Part shown: in pieces, positions 1 to 7,699 of the stretch
Position numbering within the stretch: position 1 is the stretch's first letter
Layout of the letters: the number at the start of each line of letters is the position of its first letter
Assembly (NCBI GenBank): GCA_030151665.1
Contig: JASLDB010000002.1
Coordinates: forward strand, 1 to 10,346
Direction of reading: 5' to 3'
Origin: Neisseriaceae bacterium
GTDB lineage: Bacteria > Pseudomonadota > Gammaproteobacteria > Burkholderiales > Neisseriaceae
DNA length: 10,346 nt
Translations under genes and position numbers: made by a program
The notes under the pieces: generated by a model
The model's database searches: none
What the model was told of the DNA's origin: nothing
Seen by the model: the letters and a program-made list of their open reading frames with translations, nothing else

Positions 1-375
1 CTTGAGTTCAACTATGAAGTGCGACAGTTTTTAAACCATTGATGAAGAAGTAAGATGTGAGGTACAACACCAATCATCTCTTCCCGGAGTGAGCATATTT
101 ACCCACAAACACCTAAAAACAAAGCAGATTGGCCTGAAGATTGTTCCGAACTACAACATCGCTTAGGAAATTTAACATTAACAGCTTACAATAGTAACTT
201 ATCTAACCGCTCATTTCAGGAGAAATCCTCTATACACAAAGATAATCTAAACATTGGTCTGAAAAGTGGCAACATACAAATTAATAATGGCTTACGAAAT
301 TTAAACGAATGGAAGAGCCAAGATATCCTCCAACGCTCTGAATATTTAGCAGCATTATTTTTAAAAGACTTTTAA
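1..375 (+). pseudogene. DUF262/DUF1524 (GmrSD-like) nuclease, C-terminal remnant, frameshifted
   Basis: The 3' end of a gene entering from the left. From 91 to the TAA at 373-375 one open frame reads EHIYPQTPKNKADW, then HRLGNLTLTAYNSNLSNRSF and finally NEWKSQDILQRSEYLAAL. This matches the DUF1524 domain: an EH-I-x-PQ His-Me-finger nuclease motif, the LGNLTL-x-x-x-N-x-x-LSN segment and a closing helix with the R-x-EYLA pattern. DUF1524 normally follows a DUF262 ParB-like domain in GmrSD-type modification-dependent restriction enzymes; that half would lie outside the window. Upstream, positions 1-39 in the same frame read FNYEVRQFLNH, then stops fall at 40-42, 43-45 and 58-60. Reading 41-88 in the next frame gives DEEVRCEVQHQSSLPG, which leads directly into EHIYPQ. 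Two compensating indels, near 40 and 90, therefore explain the break. The gene is probably inactive. It is visibly more AT-rich than its neighbours, consistent with horizontal acquisition. Family assignment is good; the exact lesions are inferred. Confidence 0.75.
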
Positions 376-388
376 TTTAAAAAATCAA

Positions 389-430
389 AACATCCAAACC
401 ATTAGATAATTAATGATTTGGGTGTTTTTA
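389..430. terminator. Shared hairpin terminator between convergent units
   Basis: A 16-position stem, 389-404 pairing with 411-426, has one mismatch and one G-U pair and a 6-nt loop at 405-410. It is followed by T residues on the + strand (427-429). On the - strand it is followed by an A/T-rich run, the complement of 376-388. It sits between the DUF1524 remnant (+) and the end of thiE (-), so it probably terminates transcription in both directions. Confidence 0.7.
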
Positions 431-443
431 CCCTTCTGAATCA

Positions 444-1067
444 TTAATCAAAATACGCCTTAAATGCTGCAATCGCCTGCACATAATCTGTCGCTTCGGT
501 CACACCACGCACCACAGCCACACTGGACACCCCCGTTGCCAAAACGCTTTTTATTCGTGATAAATCAATGCCACCAATGGCAACGGTTGGTGTATTGCCT
601 GCTTGTTTAACATATTGTTCTAAGCGCACCAAACCGCGTGGTGACGCAGCCATTTTTTTGGTGGTGGTTTCATAAATTGGTCCACACGCCACATAACTTG
701 GGTGAGCAGCCAATGCACGGTCAAGCTCATCTACTGAATGAGTACTCAGACCTAAACGCACACCAGCCAATGCCAATGCCTGTAAATCCGCCACATCCAT
801 GTCTTCTTGCCCCAAGTGCACCCCATAAGCACCACACTCTATCGCCAATTGCCAATAATCATTAATGAATAGTTGGGTTTGACTACCTCGACAGGCATCA
901 ATACAGCCTTGAATCTCGGCTTTTAACGCATCACCTTGTAAATCTTTATTGCGTAATTGCACGGTGTGTACACCAGCATAAACACATTTTTTCACCCAAT
1001 CCAATGTGGGCACCACCGCATAAAAACCCAATGGTGCAATCAGTTGGGGAAATGATAATTTTTGCAT
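444..1067 (-). CDS. thiE: Thiamine phosphate synthase ThiE
   Basis: ThiE couples HMP pyrophosphate with thiazole phosphate (carboxylate form) to give thiamine phosphate, in the cytoplasm. The 207 residues have the normal length and (beta/alpha)8 barrel motifs of the family. QLRNK is at 37-41 (pyrophosphate binding). LFINDYWQLAI, continuing to GVHLGQEDM, spans 66-90 and closely resembles the E. coli ThiE signature. LSTH is at 107-110, GPIYETTTKK at 129-138 and AIGGI at 163-167 (phosphate binding). The TenI aromatase paralogue lacks this complete set, so ThiE is the better call. It is the last gene of the cluster. Only 3 nt separate it from the thiG stop codon, and its ribosome binding site (CAGGAG) lies in the final thiG codons, so the two are probably translationally coupled. 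The hairpin at 389-430 follows. Nothing looks broken. Confidence 0.97.
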   Translation of the reverse strand: MQKLSFPQLIAPLGFYAVVPTLDWVKKCVYAGVHTVQLRNKDLQGDALKAEIQGCIDACRGSQTQLFINDYWQLAIECGAYGVHLGQEDMDVADLQALALAGVRLGLSTHSVDELDRALAAHPSYVACGPIYETTTKKMAASPRGLVRLEQYVKQAGNTPTVAIGGIDLSRIKSVLATGVSSVAVVRGVTEATDYVQAIAAFKAYFD

Positions 1068-1070
1068 GAT

Positions 1071-1865
1071 TTACTCCTGATGCCAAAATGGCATACCCAC
1101 TGTTGGTGTACTCGCCATGGCTTGTTCTCTTGGGGTAATCGGCGTTGATAAATAAGCCATACGCCCTGCTTGAATAGACAAATCAAAGGCTTTTGCCATT
1201 TGTACAGGATGGCCAGAACGCGATACCGCACTATTTAATAACACACCATCAAAGCCCCATTCCATCACTTTTGCAGCATGTGATGGCAAGCCCAAACCTG
1301 CATCCACAATCAATGGTATATCGGGCAATCGTTCGCGCAAAACACGCAAAGCGTATTCATGGGTTATGCCCAAACCGGTACCAATGGGTGCTCCCCACGG
1401 CATCAGTGCTTCACAACCGACATCCAATAGTCGCCGACACGCAATCAAATCTTCTGTGCAATACGGCAAAACCTTAAAGCCATCTTGAATTAAGACCTTA
1501 GCAGCTTCCACCAATTGAAAAACATCGGGTTGCAAAGTGGCATCATCCCCAATCAATTCCAATTTAATCCAATCAGTTTCAAATACTTCCCGTGCCATTT
1601 GTGCGGTGGTAATAGCTTCTTGAACAGATAAGCACCCTGCCGTATTGGGCAAAATCGGCACACTCATTGCTTGCAATAATGCCCAAAAACCTTGTCCACT
1701 GGCGGCACCATAATGACTAGAGCGGCGTAAAGCCACCGTAATCATGGCAGGATTAACCGCCATGATGCTTTCTTGCATCAAAGTTGGACTGGGGTAAGCT
1801 GCCGTCCCCAATAACAAGCGACTTGAAAAATCTTGACCGTATAATTTCAAAATATCAGTCACCAT
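1071..1865 (-). CDS. thiG: Thiazole synthase ThiG
   Basis: ThiG condenses deoxyxylulose 5-phosphate, dehydroglycine and the sulfur of ThiS thiocarboxylate into the thiazole phosphate. The 264 residues are close to the usual length. Motifs seen: SRLLLGTAAYPSP (about 15-27), ILPNTAGC (71-78), WIKLELIGDD (99-108, containing K101, the expected Schiff-base lysine), then VLPY, ALMPWGAPIGTGLGI and PLIVDAGLGLPSHAAKVMEWG with GVLLNSAVS (phosphate-binding end of the barrel). I chose the ATG at 1865. It lies 1 nt after the thiS TGA and has the strong site GGGAGGG directly upstream, inside the last thiS codons. A TTG at 1880 would lengthen the protein by five residues and overlap thiS, but has no family support. 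The C-terminus (AYLSTPITPREQAMAST) follows the usual form. Translational coupling to thiS is likely. Confidence 0.97.
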   Translation of the reverse strand: MVTDILKLYGQDFSSRLLLGTAAYPSPTLMQESIMAVNPAMITVALRRSSHYGAASGQGFWALLQAMSVPILPNTAGCLSVQEAITTAQMAREVFETDWIKLELIGDDATLQPDVFQLVEAAKVLIQDGFKVLPYCTEDLIACRRLLDVGCEALMPWGAPIGTGLGITHEYALRVLRERLPDIPLIVDAGLGLPSHAAKVMEWGFDGVLLNSAVSRSGHPVQMAKAFDLSIQAGRMAYLSTPITPREQAMASTPTVGMPFWHQE

Positions 1866-1866
1866 T

Positions 1867-2067
1867 TCACCCTCCCACAATTGGATTCACAATGTCCACA
1901 ACATCACCTGCTTTTAGGCTGGTTTCATGGTATTGGCCTTTGGGCACAAATATTGTATTGACCGCAACAGCAAATGGGGATGGTGGTTGAACAGCTTCAA
2001 TCAATTGCGCCACGGTTTCATCAGTCAATGGCATGGTTGTACCATTTAGTTGTATGGTGTTTTTCAT
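1867..2067 (-). CDS. thiS: Sulfur carrier protein ThiS
   Basis: ThiS is a ubiquitin-fold protein. Its C-terminal glycine is adenylated by ThiF and converted to a thiocarboxylate, which donates sulfur to ThiG. The 66 residues have the standard size and end in VNPIVGG with the required GlyGly. The family core is present: LNG (8-10), FAVAVNTIFVP (32-42) and the segment SLKAGDVVDIVNPIVGG. It starts 9 nt after the thiO stop with AGGAAT as ribosome binding site, and its stop lies 1 nt before the thiG ATG. No ThiF adenylyltransferase lies in the window, so activation relies on a gene elsewhere, possibly a MoeB/ThiF homologue. Confidence 0.97.
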   Translation of the reverse strand: MKNTIQLNGTTMPLTDETVAQLIEAVQPPSPFAVAVNTIFVPKGQYHETSLKAGDVVDIVNPIVGG

Positions 2068-2076
2068 GGTTTATTC

Positions 2077-3165
2077 CTATTGAACATGGCATGGCATCAA
2101 GCCATTGCCCAGTGGTGTGATTAACCCTTTGGCCATATTGACCGCCAAATCCACCACTGACAAACACACGGCAGGGGCAATCATAAACCCATGACGAAAT
2201 AGCCCATTCACTTCAATGAGTTGTTTGCTCTGATAACAACGAATTTCAGGATCATGGTGACTGAGAGTAGGACGCAAGCCACTGGCCAGTTCTAAAATTC
2301 TGGCTTCACCAAAAGCAGGATGCACCGTATAAAGTGCTGATAACAATTCCAAACCAGAACGCACCGACACTTGGCTTGTGTCTTCGCTCTCCAATTGTGT
2401 CGCACCAATCACAAACACATGGTTTTCTTTGGGTGCAATATACAAAGGATAACGAGGATGCAACAAGCGAATAGGTCGATGCAAAGTCACTTCAGGCGCA
2501 TACACCCGAGCCACTTCCCCTCGAATACCCCGTAGTTCAGAAGCCAAAGCTGTATTTTGCTGCCATGCCGCTTTGGCACCCATGCCTCGACAATCAATCA
2601 CCCAGCCCGATAATTTGGTTATACCATCATCATCAACAGACTGTTGCCAATGGCAATCCACACCCACATCAATCAAAGCATCAGCCAATGCTGTCAAAAC
2701 TTGACGATTGTCCAATTGTCCTTCTGTTTTTAAGAATAATCCTTGCGAAAAACGCCCAGATAATTGTGGCTCCAGTGCCGCCAAGGGCGTGGCATCCAGC
2801 TTTTCCCACTGAGCATTGTTTTGACCATGACAACGCAACAATTGGTTTTGAAAATCCACAGACAAAGCCTTGTCTTGCGTATGCCAAACCAACAAACTGC
2901 CATCATATTGTTGAAAAACAGGTTTGGGCAATTGTGGCAACCACTCTTGCCACAACGCCAAACTTTGCCACGCCAATTTCGTCACCAATGGCGTGGATTC
3001 TAAAGCCTCTGCCAATGGTGCCAACATAGCAGCCGCCACAAAAGCAGCCGCATCTTCACCATGTTGACTGCCTTTGTCATACAAATGAACCTTTGCGCCC
3101 GCTTTGGCCAATTGCCAAGCCACCAAGCGCCCCAATAAACCACCGCCAACAATGGAAAATTCCAT
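2077..3165 (-). CDS. thiO: Glycine oxidase ThiO (FAD-dependent)
   Basis: ThiO oxidises glycine with oxygen to the imine (dehydroglycine) needed by ThiG. It is the aerobic alternative to the radical-SAM enzyme ThiH, which is absent here. The 362 residues begin with an FAD-binding Rossmann motif, SIVGGGLLGRLVAWQLAKAG. The glycines are G7, G9 and G12, and the acidic ribose-binding residue is D30 in HLYDKG. This is typical of the DAO fold. Other family segments are the AAAMLAPLAE stretch after the first helix, SGWVIDCRGMGA (FAD contact), LRGIRGEV, RLLHPRYPLYIAP, ASGLRPTLSHHDPEI and the closing GLFRHGFMIAPAV. Length is usual. The ATG at 3165 is preceded by AGGA with good spacing. It lies 16 nt after the small membrane protein gene and 9 nt before thiS, so it is inside the operon. 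Requirement for oxygen suggests aerobic thiazole synthesis. Confidence 0.95.
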   Translation of the reverse strand: MEFSIVGGGLLGRLVAWQLAKAGAKVHLYDKGSQHGEDAAAFVAAAMLAPLAEALESTPLVTKLAWQSLALWQEWLPQLPKPVFQQYDGSLLVWHTQDKALSVDFQNQLLRCHGQNNAQWEKLDATPLAALEPQLSGRFSQGLFLKTEGQLDNRQVLTALADALIDVGVDCHWQQSVDDDGITKLSGWVIDCRGMGAKAAWQQNTALASELRGIRGEVARVYAPEVTLHRPIRLLHPRYPLYIAPKENHVFVIGATQLESEDTSQVSVRSGLELLSALYTVHPAFGEARILELASGLRPTLSHHDPEIRCYQSKQLIEVNGLFRHGFMIAPAVCLSVVDLAVNMAKGLITPLGNGLMPCHVQ

Positions 3166-3181
3166 GTTTTTTTCCTACTGT

Positions 3182-3460
3182 TTAGTAGACTTGGCGCACC
3201 AACAAAATCAATGGCAGCAAAACCGCCCACATCATAATCACGATGTTTTGCACAATAAGCTGTCCATTTTTATCTCTTAACGCCAATGCCACACCGATAA
3301 TAGCAACAGTGGCCGCCACAAACATCACCAAAATACCAATAAACGCCACGATGTTCAGTGCTTGCCAATTCAGTGTCATGAGTAAGCTACCCACTGCTGC
3401 CACACCAAAACCCAACGAGCGACAGATTTCTGCCCCTGTTGCCTTTATTTTTGCCGTCAT
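3182..3460 (-). CDS. Small predicted membrane protein within the thi cluster
   Basis: I do not recognise this 92-residue protein. A short cationic N-terminus (MTAKIKATGAEICR) is followed by mostly hydrophobic sequence. There are two likely membrane segments at about 36-61 and 69-88, and a shorter hydrophobic stretch at 16-31 that may be a third. A charged turn, RDKNGQ (62-67), separates the last two. No signal-peptide cleavage site, cysteine pair or catalytic motif is visible. The ATG at 3460 is preferred over an upstream start at 3493, which would add an 11-residue basic leader of no known type; the site upstream of 3460 (AAGGGAT) is moderate. It lies 90 nt after the thiC stop and 16 nt before thiO, so it is probably co-transcribed with the thiamine genes. 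A possible internal -10 (TAGAAT on the - strand, near 3495) could start a separate transcript, but no good -35 accompanies it. A thiamine-related role such as precursor transport would be a guess. Confidence 0.75.
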   Translation of the reverse strand: MTAKIKATGAEICRSLGFGVAAVGSLLMTLNWQALNIVAFIGILVMFVAATVAIIGVALALRDKNGQLIVQNIVIMMWAVLLPLILLVRQVY

Positions 3461-3550
3461 GTGCAATCCCTTTATTTTGCGTATCCAAACCATTCTAACA
3501 AAAGCCCTAGGCCAGAAACACTTTTTCGGGGTCGCACATGACTTTTGTCA

Positions 3551-5528
<1,978 letters not shown>

Positions 5529-5621
5529 CCGAAACTTCCCACGTCGGTATTATCCGCCTCGGGTGCTAGGTACTCTCTCAGCCGCCATCAACCTACTTTG
5601 ATGGACAGCACTCCTGTTTCG
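5529..5621 (-). ncRNA. TPP riboswitch aptamer (THI element)
   Basis: The RNA upstream of thiC carries the conserved TPP aptamer. P1 is CGAAAC (5621-5616) paired with GUUUCG (5535-5530). GAGUGCU pairs with AGCACCC to form P2. A P3 arm, CCAUCAA/UUGAUGG, is present. The pyrimidine-sensing CUGAGA is at 5581-5576. The pyrophosphate-sensing strand GGAUAAUACCGACGUGGGAA lies at 5555-5536, a close variant of the consensus GGAUAAUGCCAGCGUAGGGAA. TPP binding normally lowers expression of the downstream thiamine genes. Position directly before thiC is the usual one. Confidence 0.95.
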
Positions 5622-5632
5622 TTAGTAGAGCC

Positions 5633-5661
5633 ATTAAAACACAAAGGGTGGCAGTAGGCAA
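5633..5661 (-). promoter_or_regulatory. Predicted sigma-70 promoter of thiC/riboswitch
   Basis: On the - strand, TTGCCT (5661-5656, 4 of 6 to TTGACA) and TTTAAT (5638-5633, 5 of 6 to TATAAT) are separated by exactly 17 nt. Transcription would start near 5626, a few nucleotides before P1 of the aptamer, which is where a riboswitch transcript should begin. The promoter lies inside the terminator hairpin of the upstream gene. Confidence 0.55.
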
Positions 5662-5680
5662 ATGCCCACGACCACCCTTT
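5639..5680 (-). terminator. Intrinsic terminator of the MORN-like gene
   Basis: AAAGGGTGG (5680-5672 on the - strand) pairs perfectly with CCACCCTTT (5651-5643), with an inner GGCA/TGCC stem in the loop. The - strand continues TGTGTTTT, a U-rich tail. It lies 25 nt after the stop of the 5706-6374 gene and before the thiC transcript, and it overlaps the thiC promoter. Confidence 0.75.
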
Positions 5681-5705
5681 ATCAGATCATTAATGTTGCT
5701 GACTG

Positions 5706-6374
5706 TTATTCCGCTTCTGATGCATATTTCTCATCTTCAGGCTCATATACAGCATAAACTTCTTCTAAAACTGCATCAATCTCATCTTCTTCGTAGACCT
5801 CTTTGCCTTTTTCAGTCCATGCAGAGCGGTTACTGTATTCACCATCATAATAACTGACATGGGCAGCTTTCTTACCTGAGGCATAGTAATAGGTTGTCTC
5901 ACTAATCTCATCATCTTTCATAACCGATTGTGTAAACAATTGCCCACTGGGGTAATACGTCATGCTCAAGCCTTGCATAAGGCCATCTTTAACAAAAGCC
6001 CGAGATGAACGCTTGCCGTCTTTGGTATAAAAAGTGACCCAGCCATCAATATTTTCAGAATCTGGATCGGTGATGTCTTCCATGCTATTTAATACCACTG
6101 CATCGATTTGTTTTTGGCCATTTTCTGCCCAAAAATCTTGAACCACAGGTCGACCATCCTTGGTCAAACCCAATAATTTTCGCACAAAACCATCCGCAAC
6201 AGGTGTTTCTGAATAGCTCATGGTTTCTTCATCACCCGAAAAATAAGCAACATCGCGCTTATCTACTTTGACAATTTGGCTTGTCGCATCAAACTGATTC
6301 AAAGTAATGGTATTCGGTGCAGCAGAAATATTCAATGCCGTACCAATCAGCAACGCCAAAACAAGTTTCTTCAT
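5706..6374 (-). CDS. Secreted MORN/YwqK-like repeat protein
   Basis: A 222-residue exported protein. Residues 1-19 form a Sec signal peptide: a KK start, the hydrophobic LVLALLIGTAL, and likely cleavage after SAA before PNT. From about residue 80 to 195 there are five imperfect beta-hairpin repeats of the pattern aromatic-x-x-x-G-K/Q: FWAENGQKQ, FYTKDGKRS, YYPSGQLFT, YYASGKKAA and WTEKGKEVY. They are spaced roughly 22-33 residues apart. This is the pattern of the MORN_2 repeat found in YwqK-family proteins, often labelled antitoxin by database inheritance only. The last 30 residues are strongly acidic. No catalytic motif is seen. A periplasmic or surface binding role is an inference from the export signal. 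It is monocistronic: its own terminator follows at 5639-5680 and a divergent intergenic region precedes it. The start at 6374 has GGGGA close upstream. Confidence 0.8.
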   Translation of the reverse strand: MKKLVLALLIGTALNISAAPNTITLNQFDATSQIVKVDKRDVAYFSGDEETMSYSETPVADGFVRKLLGLTKDGRPVVQDFWAENGQKQIDAVVLNSMEDITDPDSENIDGWVTFYTKDGKRSSRAFVKDGLMQGLSMTYYPSGQLFTQSVMKDDEISETTYYYASGKKAAHVSYYDGEYSNRSAWTEKGKEVYEEDEIDAVLEEVYAVYEPEDEKYASEAE

Positions 6375-6717
6375 AAAATCCCCAATGTCTTTTATTGATA
6401 GCTTAAAGCAATGCGTCTATTTTAACCATGAATACCACAAGAGTGAAATATTACTTTGGTTTAATGTTCAATCTTTTTGATCAACGCAAAAAGTACAGCA
6501 TTACTTTAATAGTGTCATCACTCTAAAATAACAAGATTACATATTAATAAAATAAAAGCGCTTTTCCAAGCAACTTATCTCTTATTTCAGGTGAATTTTG
6601 ATAACTTATTCTCAATTTTTAATTCTATCGCATTTATTGCATCGCACAATATGCGAAATTTTCATTGATATTTAAATTTTTATTAAAGAAAATTATGATT
6701 ATTTGATAATAAATAAC

Positions 6718-6735
6718 AAGATGACTTGTCATCTT
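6718..6735. promoter_or_regulatory. Operator-like inverted repeat at the phbB promoter
   Basis: AAGATGAC (6718-6725) and GTCATCTT (6728-6735) are perfect 8-bp inverted arms separated by TT. The repeat covers the predicted -35 box TTGTCA (6726-6731), the usual place for a repressor such as a TetR- or GntR-family regulator to block RNA polymerase. The protein that would bind is unknown. Confidence 0.5.
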
Positions 6736-6753
6736 TGATGAATGAGTTATAAT
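6726..6753 (+). promoter_or_regulatory. Predicted sigma-70 promoter of phbB
   Basis: TTGTCA (6726-6731, 5 of 6) and a perfect TATAAT (6748-6753) are separated by 16 nt. Start near 6760 gives a leader of about 88 nt. A perfect TTGACA at 6783-6788 lies further down but has no acceptable -10 box at the right distance. Confidence 0.65.
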
Positions 6754-6847
6754 TTATATAGCATGAATAAAGATAGTTAATATTGACATAATAAATATGC
6801 ACATCACAGACAACATTCAACAATTTTCTAAGGACAGGTACGGATAT

Positions 6848-7582
6848 ATGGAAAAATTCGCAGTTGTAACCGGTGGATTTGGTGGTATTGGCAAAGCCAT
6901 TTGTAAAGCATTGGGTCAAGATGGCTACACCATCATCAGCACATTTATGCGCCCAGGTCGTGAACAAGCATGGTGTGATGAACTGAATGAAATGGGCATT
7001 AAAGCCCATGCCATTCAATGCGATGTCAGTAACTTTGAACAATGCCAAACATTTGCCCATGCAGTGCATGAACAATATGGCAAAATCTCTGTTTTGGTAA
7101 ACAATGCAGGCATCGCCCGTGATGCCACATTGCGTAAAATGCCAATCGACAAATGGGAACAAGTCATTCACACCAATTTAAACTCAGTATTCAATATGAG
7201 TCGTGCCTTTATTGACGACATGACTGAACAAAAATTTGGTCGCATTGTGAATATCGCTTCTGTTAATGGTCAAAAAGGCCAATTTGGTCAAGTCAATTAC
7301 AGTGCTGCCAAAGCAGGTGTGCATGGTTTCACCATGGCATTGGCACAAGAAGTGGCGCGCAAAGGCGTGACCGTAAATACCGTATCCCCTGGTTACACTG
7401 CCACTGAAATTATCGAAGCTGTACCCAATGAAATCTTGCAATCCATTTGCGATAGCACACCAGTGGGTCGCTTGGGCAAACCAGAAGAAATCGCTGAATT
7501 AACACGCTATTTGGTCAGCACCCCTGCTGCATTTATAACTGGTGCCAATATTGACATCAATGGTGGCCTTTACATGCAATAA
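6848..7582 (+). CDS. phbB: Acetoacetyl-CoA reductase PhaB/PhbB (SDR family)
   Basis: A short-chain dehydrogenase that reduces acetoacetyl-CoA to (R)-3-hydroxybutyryl-CoA, normally with NADPH, supplying monomer for polyhydroxybutyrate. The 244 residues match the usual 246. Seen: the cofactor loop TGGFGGIG (8-15), NNAG (85-88), and catalytic S138, Y151 and K155. The signature NIASVNGQKGQFGQVNYSAA and the following HGFTMALAQEVARKGVTVNT with SPGYTAT are nearly the same as in Cupriavidus PhaB. That separates it from the related FabG 3-oxoacyl-ACP reductase. I chose ATG 6848 rather than the in-frame ATG 6797, because the Rossmann fold begins at once and family members start there; the ribosome binding site is only moderate (CAGGT). 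No phaA, phaC, phaR or phasin gene is adjacent, so it is an orphan in this window. A FabG-like role remains possible. A strong terminator follows at 7592. Confidence 0.9.
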   Translation: MEKFAVVTGGFGGIGKAICKALGQDGYTIISTFMRPGREQAWCDELNEMGIKAHAIQCDVSNFEQCQTFAHAVHEQYGKISVLVNNAGIARDATLRKMPIDKWEQVIHTNLNSVFNMSRAFIDDMTEQKFGRIVNIASVNGQKGQFGQVNYSAAKAGVHGFTMALAQEVARKGVTVNTVSPGYTATEIIEAVPNEILQSICDSTPVGRLGKPEEIAELTRYLVSTPAAFITGANIDINGGLYMQ

Positions 7583-7591
7583 GTTTGTACC

Positions 7592-7639
7592 AAAACACCC
7601 CAAAGCCTTTCTCTCTCCTTGAGCTTTGGGGTGTTTTTT
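7592..7639. terminator. Intrinsic terminator of phbB
   Basis: AAAACACCCCAAAGC (7592-7606) pairs perfectly with GCTTTGGGGTGTTTT (7623-7637) across a 16-nt loop, followed by T residues to 7639. It lies 10 nt after the phbB stop. The A-rich 5' arm means it could also act on transcripts coming from lysA. Confidence 0.9.
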
Positions 7640-7656
7640 CAGGCATTGTTTCCATC

Positions 7657-7685
7657 AAAAAACCCAAGCTTTCGCTTGGGTTTTT
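7657..7685. terminator. Intrinsic terminator of lysA (GAAA tetraloop)
   Basis: AAAAACCCAAGC (7658-7669) pairs perfectly with GCTTGGGTTTTT (7674-7685). On the - strand the loop is GAAA, a very stable GNRA tetraloop, and the arm is followed by a T run. It lies 14 nt after the lysA stop and is its natural terminator; on the + strand it is a second stop for phbB. Confidence 0.92.
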
Positions 7686-7699
7686 ACATTGTATTACGC

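Larger units (their letters stand above)
6375..6847. other. AT-rich divergent intergenic region with several inverted repeats
   Basis: No gene is supported here. It is conspicuously AT-rich and separates the - strand secreted protein gene from the + strand phbB. It holds CTTTTTG/CAAAAAG at 6473-6493 (7-bp arms). AGAGTGA at 6440-6446 faces TCACTCT at 6518-6524. A perfect 12-bp palindrome AAAAGCGCTTTT is at 6554-6565. TCGCAT/ATGCGA lies at 6628-6656, with an inner ATTG/CAAT. The phbB promoter and its operator-like repeat are listed separately. No clear promoter was found for the - strand gene; TAAAAT on the - strand near 6416-6421 is a possible -10 with a poor -35. Confidence 0.6.

Noticed and set aside
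1866..1880. Alternative TTG start of thiG giving five more residues
   Set aside because: It overlaps thiS and has a weaker start codon; ATG 1865 has GGGAGGG upstream and fits the family N-terminus.
2565..3029. 154-codon + strand open frame antisense to thiO
   Set aside because: Pro/His/Thr-rich product with no ribosome binding site, antisense to an intact glycine oxidase gene.
6783..6788. Perfect TTGACA as an alternative phbB -35 box
   Set aside because: No acceptable -10 box lies 15-19 nt downstream; the TTGTCA/TATAAT pair upstream is better.
6683..7171. 162-codon - strand open frame over the phbB 5' half
   Set aside because: It is antisense to a clear SDR gene, and its protein (rich in Cys, Asn, Tyr and Phe) has no recognisable domain. 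It is a shadow of phbB codon use.
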